Shown here one piece after another: positions 31,976 through 40,367 of a stretch of 64,000 bases of DNA. The position numbers and the translations under genes are program-made. Position 1 is the stretch's first letter. Every line of letters starts with the position of its first letter. The stretch is taken from contig NZ_AP023055.1 in assembly GCF_019703835.1 (NCBI RefSeq), positions 744,001 to 808,000 of the forward strand, given 5' to 3'. Under the pieces are notes generated by a model, which saw only the letters and a list, made by a program, of their open reading frames with translations, had not been told where the DNA came from and searched no databases. This DNA comes from Thaumasiovibrio subtropicus. Its GTDB lineage: Bacteria > Pseudomonadota > Gammaproteobacteria > Enterobacterales > Vibrionaceae.

Positions 31976-34099
31976 CTAGTCCGCATTTCTTTGCCATAAA
32001 GAGAAATGCGATAAAGTGTGCTGGAATTTTCGCTTGGTTTCTCTGATAACAAAAGGAATATCTTTCGCCTCTAGCAAGGTGAAATGCGGTGAAAGAATGT
32101 CACTTAGACCTTCAAAGGAAGTGTGGTTTTCTCCATTGATTTTTTTGCCGCCAACCCAGTTTTCTTTCTCTGTGTAGTCTTCTAGCCATGTGTAAGGCGA
32201 AACAATGACTAAAATGCCACCCGGATTGAGACGATGTGCCATGTCGTTGAGAAACTTGTGTGGCTCACTCAGCCGGTCAATGAGGTTTGCAGCCAAGATA
32301 AGGTCGTAGTCTTTGAACATGGGTTTGAGGTTACAGGCGTCACCTTGGGCAAAATGAATTTTTTGCCCAATGCTTGCTTCATAGCCCAACTGAGTCAAAG
32401 CGATGTTTTTGTACTCTACAAGCTCGCCTTCTGTCGGTATGGTATAGCGGGTTTCGCCTCGCTCACTGAGTGCATAAGCCTGTTGAATAAATCGTGCGGA
32501 AAAGTCAATGCCATCCACATGGTCAAAATGTCGAGCTAGCTCGAAACTGGCCCTCCCGACAGAACAACCGATGTCGAGCGCTTTGCGTTTTTGTTGAACG
32601 GCTTCATTGCCTAACGCTGTGGTGACGACGCTGAGAGGGAAGTTTGGCACGCCAAAGTATTCATTACCGTAGTGAAACTCTAAGTATTGTGAGACCAGCT
32701 CATCAGTCTCATACACATTGACTTTTTTCTGCGCAGAAGGTGTTGATTCTGCTTCTACGTATCTAAAACCTGCGTGCTGATAAAAATGGCGGCGAAATGC
32801 GTAACGGGAAGATCGCGTTGCCTCGTTTCCGGTAGAGATCCATGATCCTCCTTTGATAAGGTTGTGCTGACCGTCAAAAGTAGGGGTTGAAAAATCATCG
32901 TACATCGGATGTACTTGGAAGCCATTGAAGCCGTCTATCGCGGTTTGCGTCCACTGCCATACGTTGCCAACAACGTCGAACAACTCACCTTGCTGAAAAT
33001 GATTGACGGGCATAGAGGAGGCGTAAGCTTTTAATGCGATATTGCCTTCTAGGTCTATCTCACCCGTTGACGTTTCGTCCAATAGGTTCCTCAGCGCATA
33101 CCACTCGCTTTCTTCAGGCAAGCGAATCGCTTTTTGGTGTTTCTCGCTTAGCCAGCGGCAAAATGCGGCGGCTTCAAGTTGATTGACTTCTACTGGCCAG
33201 TCTAATGGTAACGGGATGATAGTAGTGAGGTTACGTTGCCAATATTGTCCTTCTCTAAAGAGCCAGAAGCGAGGCATTTTCGCCTGTGTGAATGCGAGCC
33301 ATTTCGTGCCTTCTTCATCCCAATATTGGGAATCTTGATAGCCTCCAGCTTCAACAAAACTGAGGTATTCTTGATTACTGACTAAGTATTTACTGGCTTT
33401 GAAATCCAAGACGGTGACATCAAGGGTGCCGTATTCGTTGTCCCAGCCGTAAGTCTGCTCCTGTGTGCCTTTCCCCAGAGTAAGCGTGCTGCCCGCAATA
33501 TCGACAAGGACATTGTCGGGTGCTCGCTGCGATTCCGTATAGCTTGGCCATGCTGGGTGGTCAGTGACCATTTCTATCGGCAGCTGGCGAATAATCACAG
33601 AAGAGGTTTCAAGGTGAATGCGCTCGTGCTCAATGCCCATTAGGATGATCCAAGCAGGATCATCTTGTTGAATAGGTAAGGAGATGGGCATGGTATCAAT
33701 CACGTGATTTACCAGTACCTCAACCTGTTCCCTGTAGGCGGCGACAGCTTGGCGAGAAGGCCAGTCATAGTGGGTTTCGTCTAAGTCATCCCACGACATT
33801 TCGTCGACACCAATCGCAAACATGGACTCAAAGTGACCATTTACTCGTTCTTGGATCAACTGTGAGAGTTTAAGTTTGTTAACGAAAAAGCAAGCGGTGT
33901 GGCCATAGTAAAAAATGAGAGGATGACGTAGTGGTTCTGCTTTGATGAAGTATGCGTCATCGGTGTTAATGGTGTCGAATAAGCTCTCATAGAGGCGATA
34001 GGTTTGGTTGAAGTACTCTTTGATTTCTAAACGCTTCGCTTCTGGGTCGTCGCCGTTGAGTAGCAGTGTAGAGTGGTAATGAGACGTGGGTACAGGCAT
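31976..34099 (-). CDS. ovoA: 5-histidylcysteine sulfoxide synthase / 4-mercaptohistidine N1-methyltransferase
   Basis: A 707-residue bifunctional enzyme for ovothiol A. The N-terminal DinB-like region carries the non-haem iron motif HX3HXE (HERIHLE, residues 158-164). A formylglycine-generating-enzyme-like domain follows to about 460 (QTYGWDNEYG, IRLPEESEWYALRN, GNVWQWT, IKGGSWISTGNEATRSSRY, FRRHFYQHAGFRYV). A C-terminal class I methyltransferase has ALDIGCSVGRASF. The length and the three-domain order distinguish OvoA from EgtB. AAGGAA precedes the ATG. It is monocistronic, ending at a strong terminator. Ovothiol is a redox-active thiol used against peroxide. Confidence 0.93.
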   Translation of the reverse strand: MPVPTSHYHSTLLLNGDDPEAKRLEIKEYFNQTYRLYESLFDTINTDDAYFIKAEPLRHPLIFYYGHTACFFVNKLKLSQLIQERVNGHFESMFAIGVDEMSWDDLDETHYDWPSRQAVAAYREQVEVLVNHVIDTMPISLPIQQDDPAWIILMGIEHERIHLETSSVIIRQLPIEMVTDHPAWPSYTESQRAPDNVLVDIAGSTLTLGKGTQEQTYGWDNEYGTLDVTVLDFKASKYLVSNQEYLSFVEAGGYQDSQYWDEEGTKWLAFTQAKMPRFWLFREGQYWQRNLTTIIPLPLDWPVEVNQLEAAAFCRWLSEKHQKAIRLPEESEWYALRNLLDETSTGEIDLEGNIALKAYASSMPVNHFQQGELFDVVGNVWQWTQTAIDGFNGFQVHPMYDDFSTPTFDGQHNLIKGGSWISTGNEATRSSRYAFRRHFYQHAGFRYVEAESTPSAQKKVNVYETDELVSQYLEFHYGNEYFGVPNFPLSVVTTALGNEAVQQKRKALDIGCSVGRASFELARHFDHVDGIDFSARFIQQAYALSERGETRYTIPTEGELVEYKNIALTQLGYEASIGQKIHFAQGDACNLKPMFKDYDLILAANLIDRLSEPHKFLNDMAHRLNPGGILVIVSPYTWLEDYTEKENWVGGKKINGENHTSFEGLSDILSPHFTLLEAKDIPFVIRETKRKFQHTLSHFSLWQRNAD

Positions 34100-34475
34100 A
34101 GGTTTTTCCTTGTCGAGGAGACAGTGTTTGTTTTAATGCTTCATCAGATGAATAAATACGGCAAAAAATGGCAGAAAGGATCAGGTTGCCTTTGTTACTT
34201 CTTTTAAGGTGGTTTAAGGCCTTTGATTCCCCCTTTCTCTCGATATGAAGGGAGAGTGGTGCGGCAAGCACATAATCCTTACGATGCCATCTGCGTATAA
34301 ATTTAGTAGACAGGATTGAAGAGAACAAATTACAACACAGGGATATCTTTACGACGCAATGAGGTTAGACACTTTCGTCAAACTATTGATAAATCGCCAC
34401 ATGGTGGAAGGTGCGTTGATCATGAACTAGTCTCAAAAGAGCAGAGTCTACCCGACTAGGGTATGGGCAGGTGGC
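34100..34475. other. Divergent promoter region of ovoA and a GGDEF gene
   Basis: A 376-base gap. A small TACCC/GGGTA hairpin (34449-34453 with 34459-34463) sits just before the GGDEF start. No recognised operator, RNA or coding signal was seen; the promoters of both genes must lie here. Confidence 0.35.
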
Positions 34476-35192
34476 ATGAAAAAGAGCATTCGAACCCTTC
34501 AGCGTTGGCTAATTCGACGCCTTATCTATCTGTTATCGATCAATTTGTTGTCGGTCATCATCTCTATTTTCGTTATTTATGTGCTCTATTCGAAAACGGA
34601 GCCAAATTCAATGCGGCTGTTTTTTGTCATTGCGTTTTGTTTGTTCATGGCGAACCTTGCCTTCAATATTCTCGCGGTGAGACGATTTAAACAGCTGTTG
34701 AGTACCGATGCACTAACGGGCTTGACCACTCGCCGCTACTTGTACGAGCGGCTTGAAAGTTATCAAAAGTGGTTAGAACAATCACCGTCATTGCAGTTAG
34801 CTGTATTGTTTATAGACGTCGATAACTTTGGTGAGGTGAACGATTATTATGGCCATCTTACGGGTGATAAGGCGATGAAGAAGATTGCTTTGTTAGTCGA
34901 AAATGAGATAGGGACGCGTGATACTGCCGCTCGGTTTGGTGAGGAGGCCATTACTGTATTGGCGTTGGTCGAGCATCAAGGTGAAAGCGAAAAGATTGCT
35001 AACCGAATTCTTGAAGCGGTGCGTCATACGCAGTTCGATTATGAAGATCATCCCTTCAATCTCACCGTGAGTATCGGTATTGCCATGGTGGGTGACTTAG
35101 ACGATATCTACAGCGCCTTTGTGCGGGCGGATAAATGCCTGCAAGAGGCGAAAGAGACAGGCAAAGATAGGTTAGTGGTGGAAGATAGCTAG
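34476..35192 (+). CDS. Membrane GGDEF protein with a degenerate active-site motif
   Basis: 238 residues with two hydrophobic helices (about 16-40 and 46-66) and a C-terminal GGDEF domain. The first metal-binding block is normal (LFIDVDNFGEVNDYYGHLTGD). The signature, however, reads AARFGEEAITVL, one Gly shorter than and different from the canonical R-Y-G-G-(D/E)-E-F. This predicts impaired or absent diguanylate cyclase activity and perhaps a c-di-GMP- or GTP-sensing role. The rest of the domain (TVSIGIA, ADKCLQEAKETGKDR) is intact. Confidence 0.8.
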   Translation: MKKSIRTLQRWLIRRLIYLLSINLLSVIISIFVIYVLYSKTEPNSMRLFFVIAFCLFMANLAFNILAVRRFKQLLSTDALTGLTTRRYLYERLESYQKWLEQSPSLQLAVLFIDVDNFGEVNDYYGHLTGDKAMKKIALLVENEIGTRDTAARFGEEAITVLALVEHQGESEKIANRILEAVRHTQFDYEDHPFNLTVSIGIAMVGDLDDIYSAFVRADKCLQEAKETGKDRLVVEDS

Positions 35193-35210
35193 CGTTTTTG
35201 GACTGTTTAC

Positions 35211-35238
35211 AGGCTTGCCTTAAACGGGAGGCAAGCCT
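35211..35238. terminator. Hairpin between convergent genes
   Basis: AGGCTTGCCT (35211-35220) pairs exactly with AGGCAAGCCT (35229-35238). The T tail is weak (GCTTTCTG). It lies between the GGDEF gene and a convergent hypothetical gene. Confidence 0.7.
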
Positions 35239-35253
35239 GCTTTCTGAAGGACG

Positions 35254-35706
35254 TTACGGTCTATTTTTGTCAAAAATAGCGCGGATCTCACGCTTCATAT
35301 TCGGCTTTAAACGTGCTTTCTTGATCTGCTTGATCAAGTCTTTCACTGCGGTGTGCAACACATCGTCGAGTAGGCGAGCTTTGTAGAGCTCTTGTTCCTC
35401 TTCCGGCATATTTTCAGGTAATTGTGTTGTTTTAAACTCTTCCATAAAGTCTAAACCGACGTAGCTCTGGCTCAGTGCGACGAGGGCATGAAATTGTTCA
35501 AAGTTATCCAGCACATTCTGCGCACTTGCCGGCATGCTATCCCATGCTTCGCGCACGCTCTCTTCTGATGCCTGATAAACACCAAGTACCATGGGTAGCA
35601 TCTCTTCTGGCACCTTCTCAAACGAAATCACCTGCTTTAGCTCTGGTGAAGCTTCCTCTAAAGTTAGGGTGGTTTGCGTTTCTGCTGCAGGGGTTTGTTC
35701 AGACAT
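35254..35706 (-). CDS. Acidic hypothetical protein
   Basis: A 150-residue acidic helical protein from the ATG at 35706 (AGGA eight bases upstream). An open extension of 20 residues before it, rich in hydrophobics, has no SD. The N-terminus is disordered-looking (MSEQTPAAETQTTLTLEEAS). The C-terminus is basic (IKKARLKPNMKREIRAIFDKNRP). I do not recognise the family. A repeat copy starts about 160 bases beyond its start, on the promoter side. Confidence 0.6.
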   Translation of the reverse strand: MSEQTPAAETQTTLTLEEASPELKQVISFEKVPEEMLPMVLGVYQASEESVREAWDSMPASAQNVLDNFEQFHALVALSQSYVGLDFMEEFKTTQLPENMPEEEQELYKARLLDDVLHTAVKDLIKQIKKARLKPNMKREIRAIFDKNRP

Positions 35707-35862
35707 ATTGTTTTTCCTGAGTATCAAGTTCTGCTGTGATAGTAAAACGGCGGAGAGGAATGTCAATCTGTAACCTGCTTCGAACGTTTGAACGGTCTCA
35801 AAATAAACAGTTTGTTATAAGAGTGGTGGGCATAAATACAGGCAGAAAGGTGTGTATAGGCA

Positions 35863-36126
35863 TATACTCAAGCCACCTCAAGATGTTTGTTCAGCGAGAG
35901 TTTCTAGGCTTGTCAACAAGACACTGTTTTGAAGATCTAGTGGACTAAATCAAAAAACAGTAACGACGGTGGCGAGCCTAGAAAACTCGCCCTTCGGGAA
36001 GCGACTAGCGCCCCGATTTCTGCGTTAAAGGTGTTTGAAAGGGAAATCCATTCCTTCACACCTTAGCCTTGAACTCGAACCGCTAGTCAGCTTCTGAATC
36101 CTGCATCTTGAGGTGGCTTGAGTATA
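35863..36126. repeat. Full copy of the 264-bp palindrome-bounded repeat
   Basis: The same length as the copy at 26014. The left end starts TATACTCAAGCCACCTC and the right end is GGTGGCTTGAGTATA. The ends pair at 23 of 24 positions. Relative to the 26014 copy, an A-to-G change at the left end is matched by T-to-C at the right end, keeping the pair. Arm 2 differs as well but still pairs (GACTAGCG with CGCTAGTC). It lies in the region before the REC-GGDEF gene. Confidence 0.92.
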
Positions 36127-36319
36127 CAATGAGGTGTGAGAAAAATGCTTATATTATGTTGAAAGTTGTTCTGATTAGGGAATGATGAGCTTAGGCGTAA
36201 GAGTTTACCAATACTGTTGGTGAGTCTCAGTAAGATATCTCAACATATGCCTATCCTTATGTGATATAAACGTAAACAGTTAAATTGATTTCATAACAAC
36301 AATGAAGGAACAGTCGCCT

Positions 36320-37267
36320 ATGTCAGAGATGAAAATTCTGTTAGTCGATGATGTCCATATCGAAAGAATGCAGCTATCGCTGCGTTTAGAGAGGCTAGGT
36401 TATCAGGTTGAAGCGGCAGAAAATGGGGCTGATGCGATTGAAAAGTATGGCAAGTATCTCCCTGATTTAGTGCTGTTAGATGTCAGCATGCCGGATATGA
36501 GCGGCACCGAGGTCGCTCAAAAACTGCGTGAACTCTATCCTGAATGGGTGCCCATTATCTTTCTGAGTGGTCATGACGAGCCTGAGATGGTAGCAAAAGC
36601 CATTGATATGGGTGGGGATGACTATTTGGTCAAGCCGGTAAACAAAATTGTTTTACAGGCGAAGTTGAAAGCGATGCAGCGTATTGCCTCTATGCGTCAT
36701 AAACTTGCTGAAGCGACGGCCATGTTGGAGCGTGCCAATCTTCAACTCTCTAAACAAGCTACAGAAGATGGTCTGACAGGGGTTGCAAATCGACGATATT
36801 TGGACTCGCGAATGCAAGAAGCCATTGCGTGGCACGGCAGAAACGGTTATCCACTGACAGTATTGATGGTCGATGTTGACCACTTTAAAGCATTTAATGA
36901 CAACTACGGTCATTTAGAGGGCGATCGTTGTTTGATTAAGTTAGCGCAGGCCTTAGAGCAACAGTTCTCGCGTGCCGGGGAGCTTGTAGGGCGGTATGGT
37001 GGCGAAGAGTTCGTTGTGATTCTAGGTAATTGCGACAAACTTGATGCTGTTGCTCACTGTGAGCGACTCAAAGAAGCGGTGCATACCTTAGCGATTCCAC
37101 ATGCCTTTGCATCGACGTCAGATCAAGTGACGGTAAGTCAAGGCATGTTGTCTTGGACCCCAACCGGACTCGAGACGCTTGATAATATTTATGCCCTCGT
37201 TGATGAGTACCTGTATAAGGCAAAAGCACAAGGGCGAGATTGCTACGTGGCTGCAGATTTCCTTTAG
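36320..37267 (+). CDS. Response regulator diguanylate cyclase (REC-GGDEF)
   Basis: About 315 residues from the ATG at 36320, which follows AAGGA; an in-frame ATG six codons earlier lacks an SD. The receiver (about 5-120) has the acidic pair in LVDDVHIE, the phospho-Asp in VLLDVSMPD and Lys in LVKPV. The GGDEF domain (about 155-312) has intact GRYGGEEFVVIL. At the I-site position a RAGE replaces RxxD, so product inhibition may be weak. It should make c-di-GMP in response to phosphorylation; no cognate kinase is adjacent. Confidence 0.9.
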   Translation: MSEMKILLVDDVHIERMQLSLRLERLGYQVEAAENGADAIEKYGKYLPDLVLLDVSMPDMSGTEVAQKLRELYPEWVPIIFLSGHDEPEMVAKAIDMGGDDYLVKPVNKIVLQAKLKAMQRIASMRHKLAEATAMLERANLQLSKQATEDGLTGVANRRYLDSRMQEAIAWHGRNGYPLTVLMVDVDHFKAFNDNYGHLEGDRCLIKLAQALEQQFSRAGELVGRYGGEEFVVILGNCDKLDAVAHCERLKEAVHTLAIPHAFASTSDQVTVSQGMLSWTPTGLETLDNIYALVDEYLYKAKAQGRDCYVAADFL

Positions 37268-37394
37268 AGAATGATGGGGCGCTTGAAAAATAAGCAGTTG
37301 CGAAATTTTCGAAGGGTTTTAGTGATCGACGCTATTGAGACACCGAATTGGAGTTGGTACTCTGCTTCACAAACAATACGTTGGAAGTGTACTT

Positions 37395-38057
37395 ATGGAA
37401 ATTTCACTGAATGCCATTGAAGCGCGTATCATTGGATGCTTACTTGAAAAAGAGATCACGACGCCAGATCTTTACCCACTGACATTGAACTCGCTAACGT
37501 CTGCTTGCAATCAGAAAAGTAACCGCGAGCCTGTTATGCAACTCTCGGAAGCAGAAGTGATGGATGGGTTGTCTTCACTAAAGACAAAGCGTTTAGTGAG
37601 TGATGATGAAGCGTTCGGTGGGCGTGCTGTCAAGTACAAGCACCGTTTTTGTAACACGGAATTTGGTTCACTGAAGTTAACCGAACAACAGCTTGGTATT
37701 GCTTGTGTGATGTTACTTCGCGGGGCACAAACACCTGGGGAGTTGCGCACCCGCACTAATCGCCTTTGTCAGTTTTCTGATGTCAAAGAAACAGAGCAAG
37801 TCCTTGAATCCTTGATGCAGCATTCACTTGGTGAGTTGGTGGTGCGCTTACCGCGCGAGGCCGGAAAACGTGAATCGCGCTATATGCATCAGTTTTGTGG
37901 TGAGGTTGATGTCTCCAATCTTGCCGCTGTATCGGCACCAGCCACACCGACAGCCGCCTCAGCAAATGATGAACGTATTGTCGCGCTTGAAGCGGAGGTG
38001 GCTAGCCTAAAATCGCGTTTAGACGCATTGGAAGAAAAACTGAATGCTGTGCTGTAA
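37395..38057 (+). CDS. yceH: YceH family (DUF480) protein
   Basis: About 220 residues beginning EISLNAIEARIIGCLLEKE, the DUF480/UPF0502 signature, with two winged-helix-like modules and a C-terminal coiled coil (IVALEAEVASLKSRLDALEEKL). The ATG at 37395 follows GGAAG seven bases upstream, while the frame is open 20 codons further up. It is followed with a one-base TAATG overlap by yhbQ. No biochemical function is established. Confidence 0.88.
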   Translation: MEISLNAIEARIIGCLLEKEITTPDLYPLTLNSLTSACNQKSNREPVMQLSEAEVMDGLSSLKTKRLVSDDEAFGGRAVKYKHRFCNTEFGSLKLTEQQLGIACVMLLRGAQTPGELRTRTNRLCQFSDVKETEQVLESLMQHSLGELVVRLPREAGKRESRYMHQFCGEVDVSNLAAVSAPATPTAASANDERIVALEAEVASLKSRLDALEEKLNAVL

Positions 38058-38416
38058 TGGCGAGTGAGAAAAACCCACCTTCTTGGTGGGTTTACTTTAT
38101 TGAAGCGAGCAATTGTTGTTACTACTGTGGGATCACCAATGATGTTTCCCGTCGAATGACTCAACACGAACAAGGTAAAGGCGCAAAATATTTGCGTGGT
38201 AAAGCACCACTTAAATTGGTCTGGTCTTTAGAGGTCGGTGACAAGCATTGCGCTGCTAAAATTGAGTACCGATTGAAGCAATTACGTCGTAGACAAAAAC
38301 AACAGGTGATGACCAGCGTCCATTCTATCGCGGCTCTACAAGCGATGTTTCCTGACTGGTCATTTTTAAACACGAATAGAGAAGAACACCATGGCACTAA
38401 AAGCCACGATTTATAA
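38057..38416 (+). CDS. yhbQ: GIY-YIG nuclease family protein YhbQ
   Basis: A 119-residue protein of the UPF0213/YhbQ type, a single GIY-YIG domain. WWVYFIEASNCCYYCGITNDV (about 9-29) supplies the modified GIY..YIG strands, with conserved Arg in SRRMTQH and C-terminal GDKHCAAKIEYRLKQL. It may act on DNA at damage sites, as proposed for YhbQ. It starts in the stop codon of yceH (TAATG) and its end overlaps yaeQ by 26 bases. Confidence 0.85.
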   Translation: MASEKNPPSWWVYFIEASNCCYYCGITNDVSRRMTQHEQGKGAKYLRGKAPLKLVWSLEVGDKHCAAKIEYRLKQLRRRQKQQVMTSVHSIAALQAMFPDWSFLNTNREEHHGTKSHDL

Positions 38417-38927
38417 AGCAGCAATTAATCTCGCGAATATGGATGATCACGTTTACCTTGATCAAACCTTAACGTTAGCGCAACACCCTTCAGAGACTCA
38501 GCAACGCATGATGCTACGAGTGTTGGCTTGGGTTATGTATGCAAATGAACATCTTCAGTTCACTAAAGGGTTGTCAGAAGAAAGCGAACCAGCTTTGTGG
38601 CAAAAAAGCTTCGCTGACGAAATCGAGGTGTGGATTGACCTTGGCCTACCTGACGAGAAGCGCATGAAACGTGCCGCTCAGAAAGCGCAACAAGCGGTAC
38701 TCTTTGCTTACGATGACAATGCATTTGGCCCTTGGTGGCAGCAGCATCAACCGAAAGTCTATAGCTTCACCAACTTAGCCATTTATCGTGTTAGTGACGA
38801 GATAATGGACGCATTACTGCAATGTTGTGAACGTACTATGCAATTACAGTTCACCATCCAAGATGGTCAGATCTGGCTAAACTCAGGCGATCTGAGCTTA
38901 GAAGTAACACCGGAAAAATTGCAGTAA
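38391..38927 (+). CDS. yaeQ: YaeQ family protein
   Basis: 178 residues, the full YaeQ length. It starts MALKATIYKAAINLANMDDH and has the ALWQKSFADEIEVWIDLGLPDEKRMKRAAQKA block and a conserved WWQQ segment, forming a PD-(D/E)XK-like fold. The cellular role is unsettled; a link with RfaH-type antitermination has been suggested. It starts within the last codons of yhbQ, making a tightly packed three-gene run with yceH. Confidence 0.9.
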   Translation: MALKATIYKAAINLANMDDHVYLDQTLTLAQHPSETQQRMMLRVLAWVMYANEHLQFTKGLSEESEPALWQKSFADEIEVWIDLGLPDEKRMKRAAQKAQQAVLFAYDDNAFGPWWQQHQPKVYSFTNLAIYRVSDEIMDALLQCCERTMQLQFTIQDGQIWLNSGDLSLEVTPEKLQ

Positions 38928-38989
38928 CGTGATCTAGTCTTTACAAGACTATCGAGATAACCAAAAAACGCACATTGAGGTGACGATTT

Positions 38990-39616
38990 ATGGGAACGGC
39001 TGTGTATTCTGCTGCGAAAGTGATTTGGGATTATCATTTACTCTCACAGCAACCTGAAACTGCTGATGTAATTTTAGTGATGGGCAGCAATGACCTGCGA
39101 GTGGCAGAGCATGCCGCAGCCTTGTACAAACAAGGATTAGCCCCATTAGTGGTATTTAGTGGCGCGCAAGGCAGATTTACGAGTGACCTTTTCGATTGTA
39201 CTGAGGCAGAGGCGTTTTCTCAGGTTGCCATGGAAAAAGGGGTACCTGCAACGGCTGTGGCGTTGGAAAAAGAAGCGACAAATACGGGCGAGAATGTCCA
39301 GTTTTCTCGGGCATTGCTAGAAAAGCATGGGAAAGCGCCGAGACGTGTATTAGTCGTTCAAAAGCCTTATATGGAGCGACGAGCCTACGCGACTGTGAAG
39401 AAACAATGGCCTGGTGTCGAAGTGACAGTGGCGTCACCGCCTATTTCGTTAGTGGATTATCCTACGGATAGCTTTCCTTTCGCGGATGTGGTTTCTGCCA
39501 TGTTGGATGACTTTGATAGAGTGCGTGATTATCCGGAGAAAGGCTTTCAGATTAGTCAGGATATCCCTGAGGAAGTGCATCAAGCCGCTGCAACGCTGCG
39601 AGAGCTCGGTTTCTAG
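38990..39616 (+). CDS. DUF218/YdcF-like protein
   Basis: A 208-residue protein of the DUF218 (YdcF/SanA/ElyC) family. VILVMGSNDLRVAEHAA (about 23-39) is the first glycine/nucleotide-like loop, and a LVVFSGAQGR segment follows. The EKEATNTGENVQFS block near residue 90 matches the (A)xNTxEN family motif. The SD is TTGAGGTG. No signal peptide is visible. It may bind S-adenosylmethionine, as reported for YdcF. Followed by a strong terminator. Confidence 0.82.
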   Translation: MGTAVYSAAKVIWDYHLLSQQPETADVILVMGSNDLRVAEHAAALYKQGLAPLVVFSGAQGRFTSDLFDCTEAEAFSQVAMEKGVPATAVALEKEATNTGENVQFSRALLEKHGKAPRRVLVVQKPYMERRAYATVKKQWPGVEVTVASPPISLVDYPTDSFPFADVVSAMLDDFDRVRDYPEKGFQISQDIPEEVHQAAATLRELGF

Positions 39617-39629
39617 GTCAACATGATTG

Positions 39630-39667
39630 AAAAAGCGCGTGCCAATCGATGACACGCGCTTTTTTAT
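39630..39667. terminator. Bidirectional terminator after the DUF218 gene and tenA
   Basis: AAAAAGCGCGTG (39630-39641) pairs exactly with CACGCGCTTTTTT (39653-39665). Confidence 0.92.
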
Positions 39668-39683
39668 TTGTCGTTATAAAAGA

Positions 39684-40358
39684 CTAAGCGTTGAGCCCCT
39701 GTTGCCAGAATGCAATTTCCATTCGTGTTGCGGTGCGGAATACTTCGATCAATCGTTGTCCACGCGCTGAGGTTAGTGGGATATCAGCCAATAGTCGATC
39801 AAGACGCTGACGCGTTATTTCGACCCCGTGTTGGAAGTCATCGCCGCCATACATCTCAATCCAACTCCGGTAGGGATTGCCTTCCAGAACGGTGGTACCG
39901 GCTTGTTGCGCTGACTCTGCCAACAGCGCTTCACCAATGACGCCATAGCCGATTGAACAAGGTGCGAGTGCAACAAATAGTTCGACCAGATCCCCTTGCA
40001 TGCCGCAATCTAAGACATAGCGCGTGTAAGCGACAGTGCCGAAGTCTTCAGGCTCGGCTTCCATGTCCGCTTCTGTTAAGCCCCACTGACCGCAGTAATC
40101 AACATGGTGCTGAATTTCTTGATCGAGTAAGCCATGTAGGACAGGTAAACTGTCACGCATCTCAGCCAAATCATTAGACTTGTAAATCGCCAAAGCAAAT
40201 GCGCGGGCATAGTGCTTCAAGAACAAAAAGTCTTGCTGCAGATAGTGCTGATAGTGCCGTTGCGCCAGGCTTCCCAGTGCGAGGGATTTGACAAATTCAT
40301 GTTCGGTATAGCCTTGCCATTCAGATTGACAGGCTGCGACTAGATCGTGGTGGTTCAT
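39684..40358 (-). CDS. tenA: Thiaminase II/TenA, aminopyrimidine aminohydrolase
   Basis: A 224-residue all-helical TenA. The catalytic Cys is in LAPCSIGYG (about 132-140), with the YLQQDFLFL (N-terminal) and Glu-containing MEIAFW (C-terminal) segments of the pocket. It releases hydroxymethylpyrimidine from degraded thiamine products in the salvage pathway. It starts nine bases after the substrate-binding-protein gene, last in the TPP-riboswitch operon. Confidence 0.92.
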   Translation of the reverse strand: MNHHDLVAACQSEWQGYTEHEFVKSLALGSLAQRHYQHYLQQDFLFLKHYARAFALAIYKSNDLAEMRDSLPVLHGLLDQEIQHHVDYCGQWGLTEADMEAEPEDFGTVAYTRYVLDCGMQGDLVELFVALAPCSIGYGVIGEALLAESAQQAGTTVLEGNPYRSWIEMYGGDDFQHGVEITRQRLDRLLADIPLTSARGQRLIEVFRTATRMEIAFWQQGLNA

Positions 40359-40367
40359 AGGTCACCC

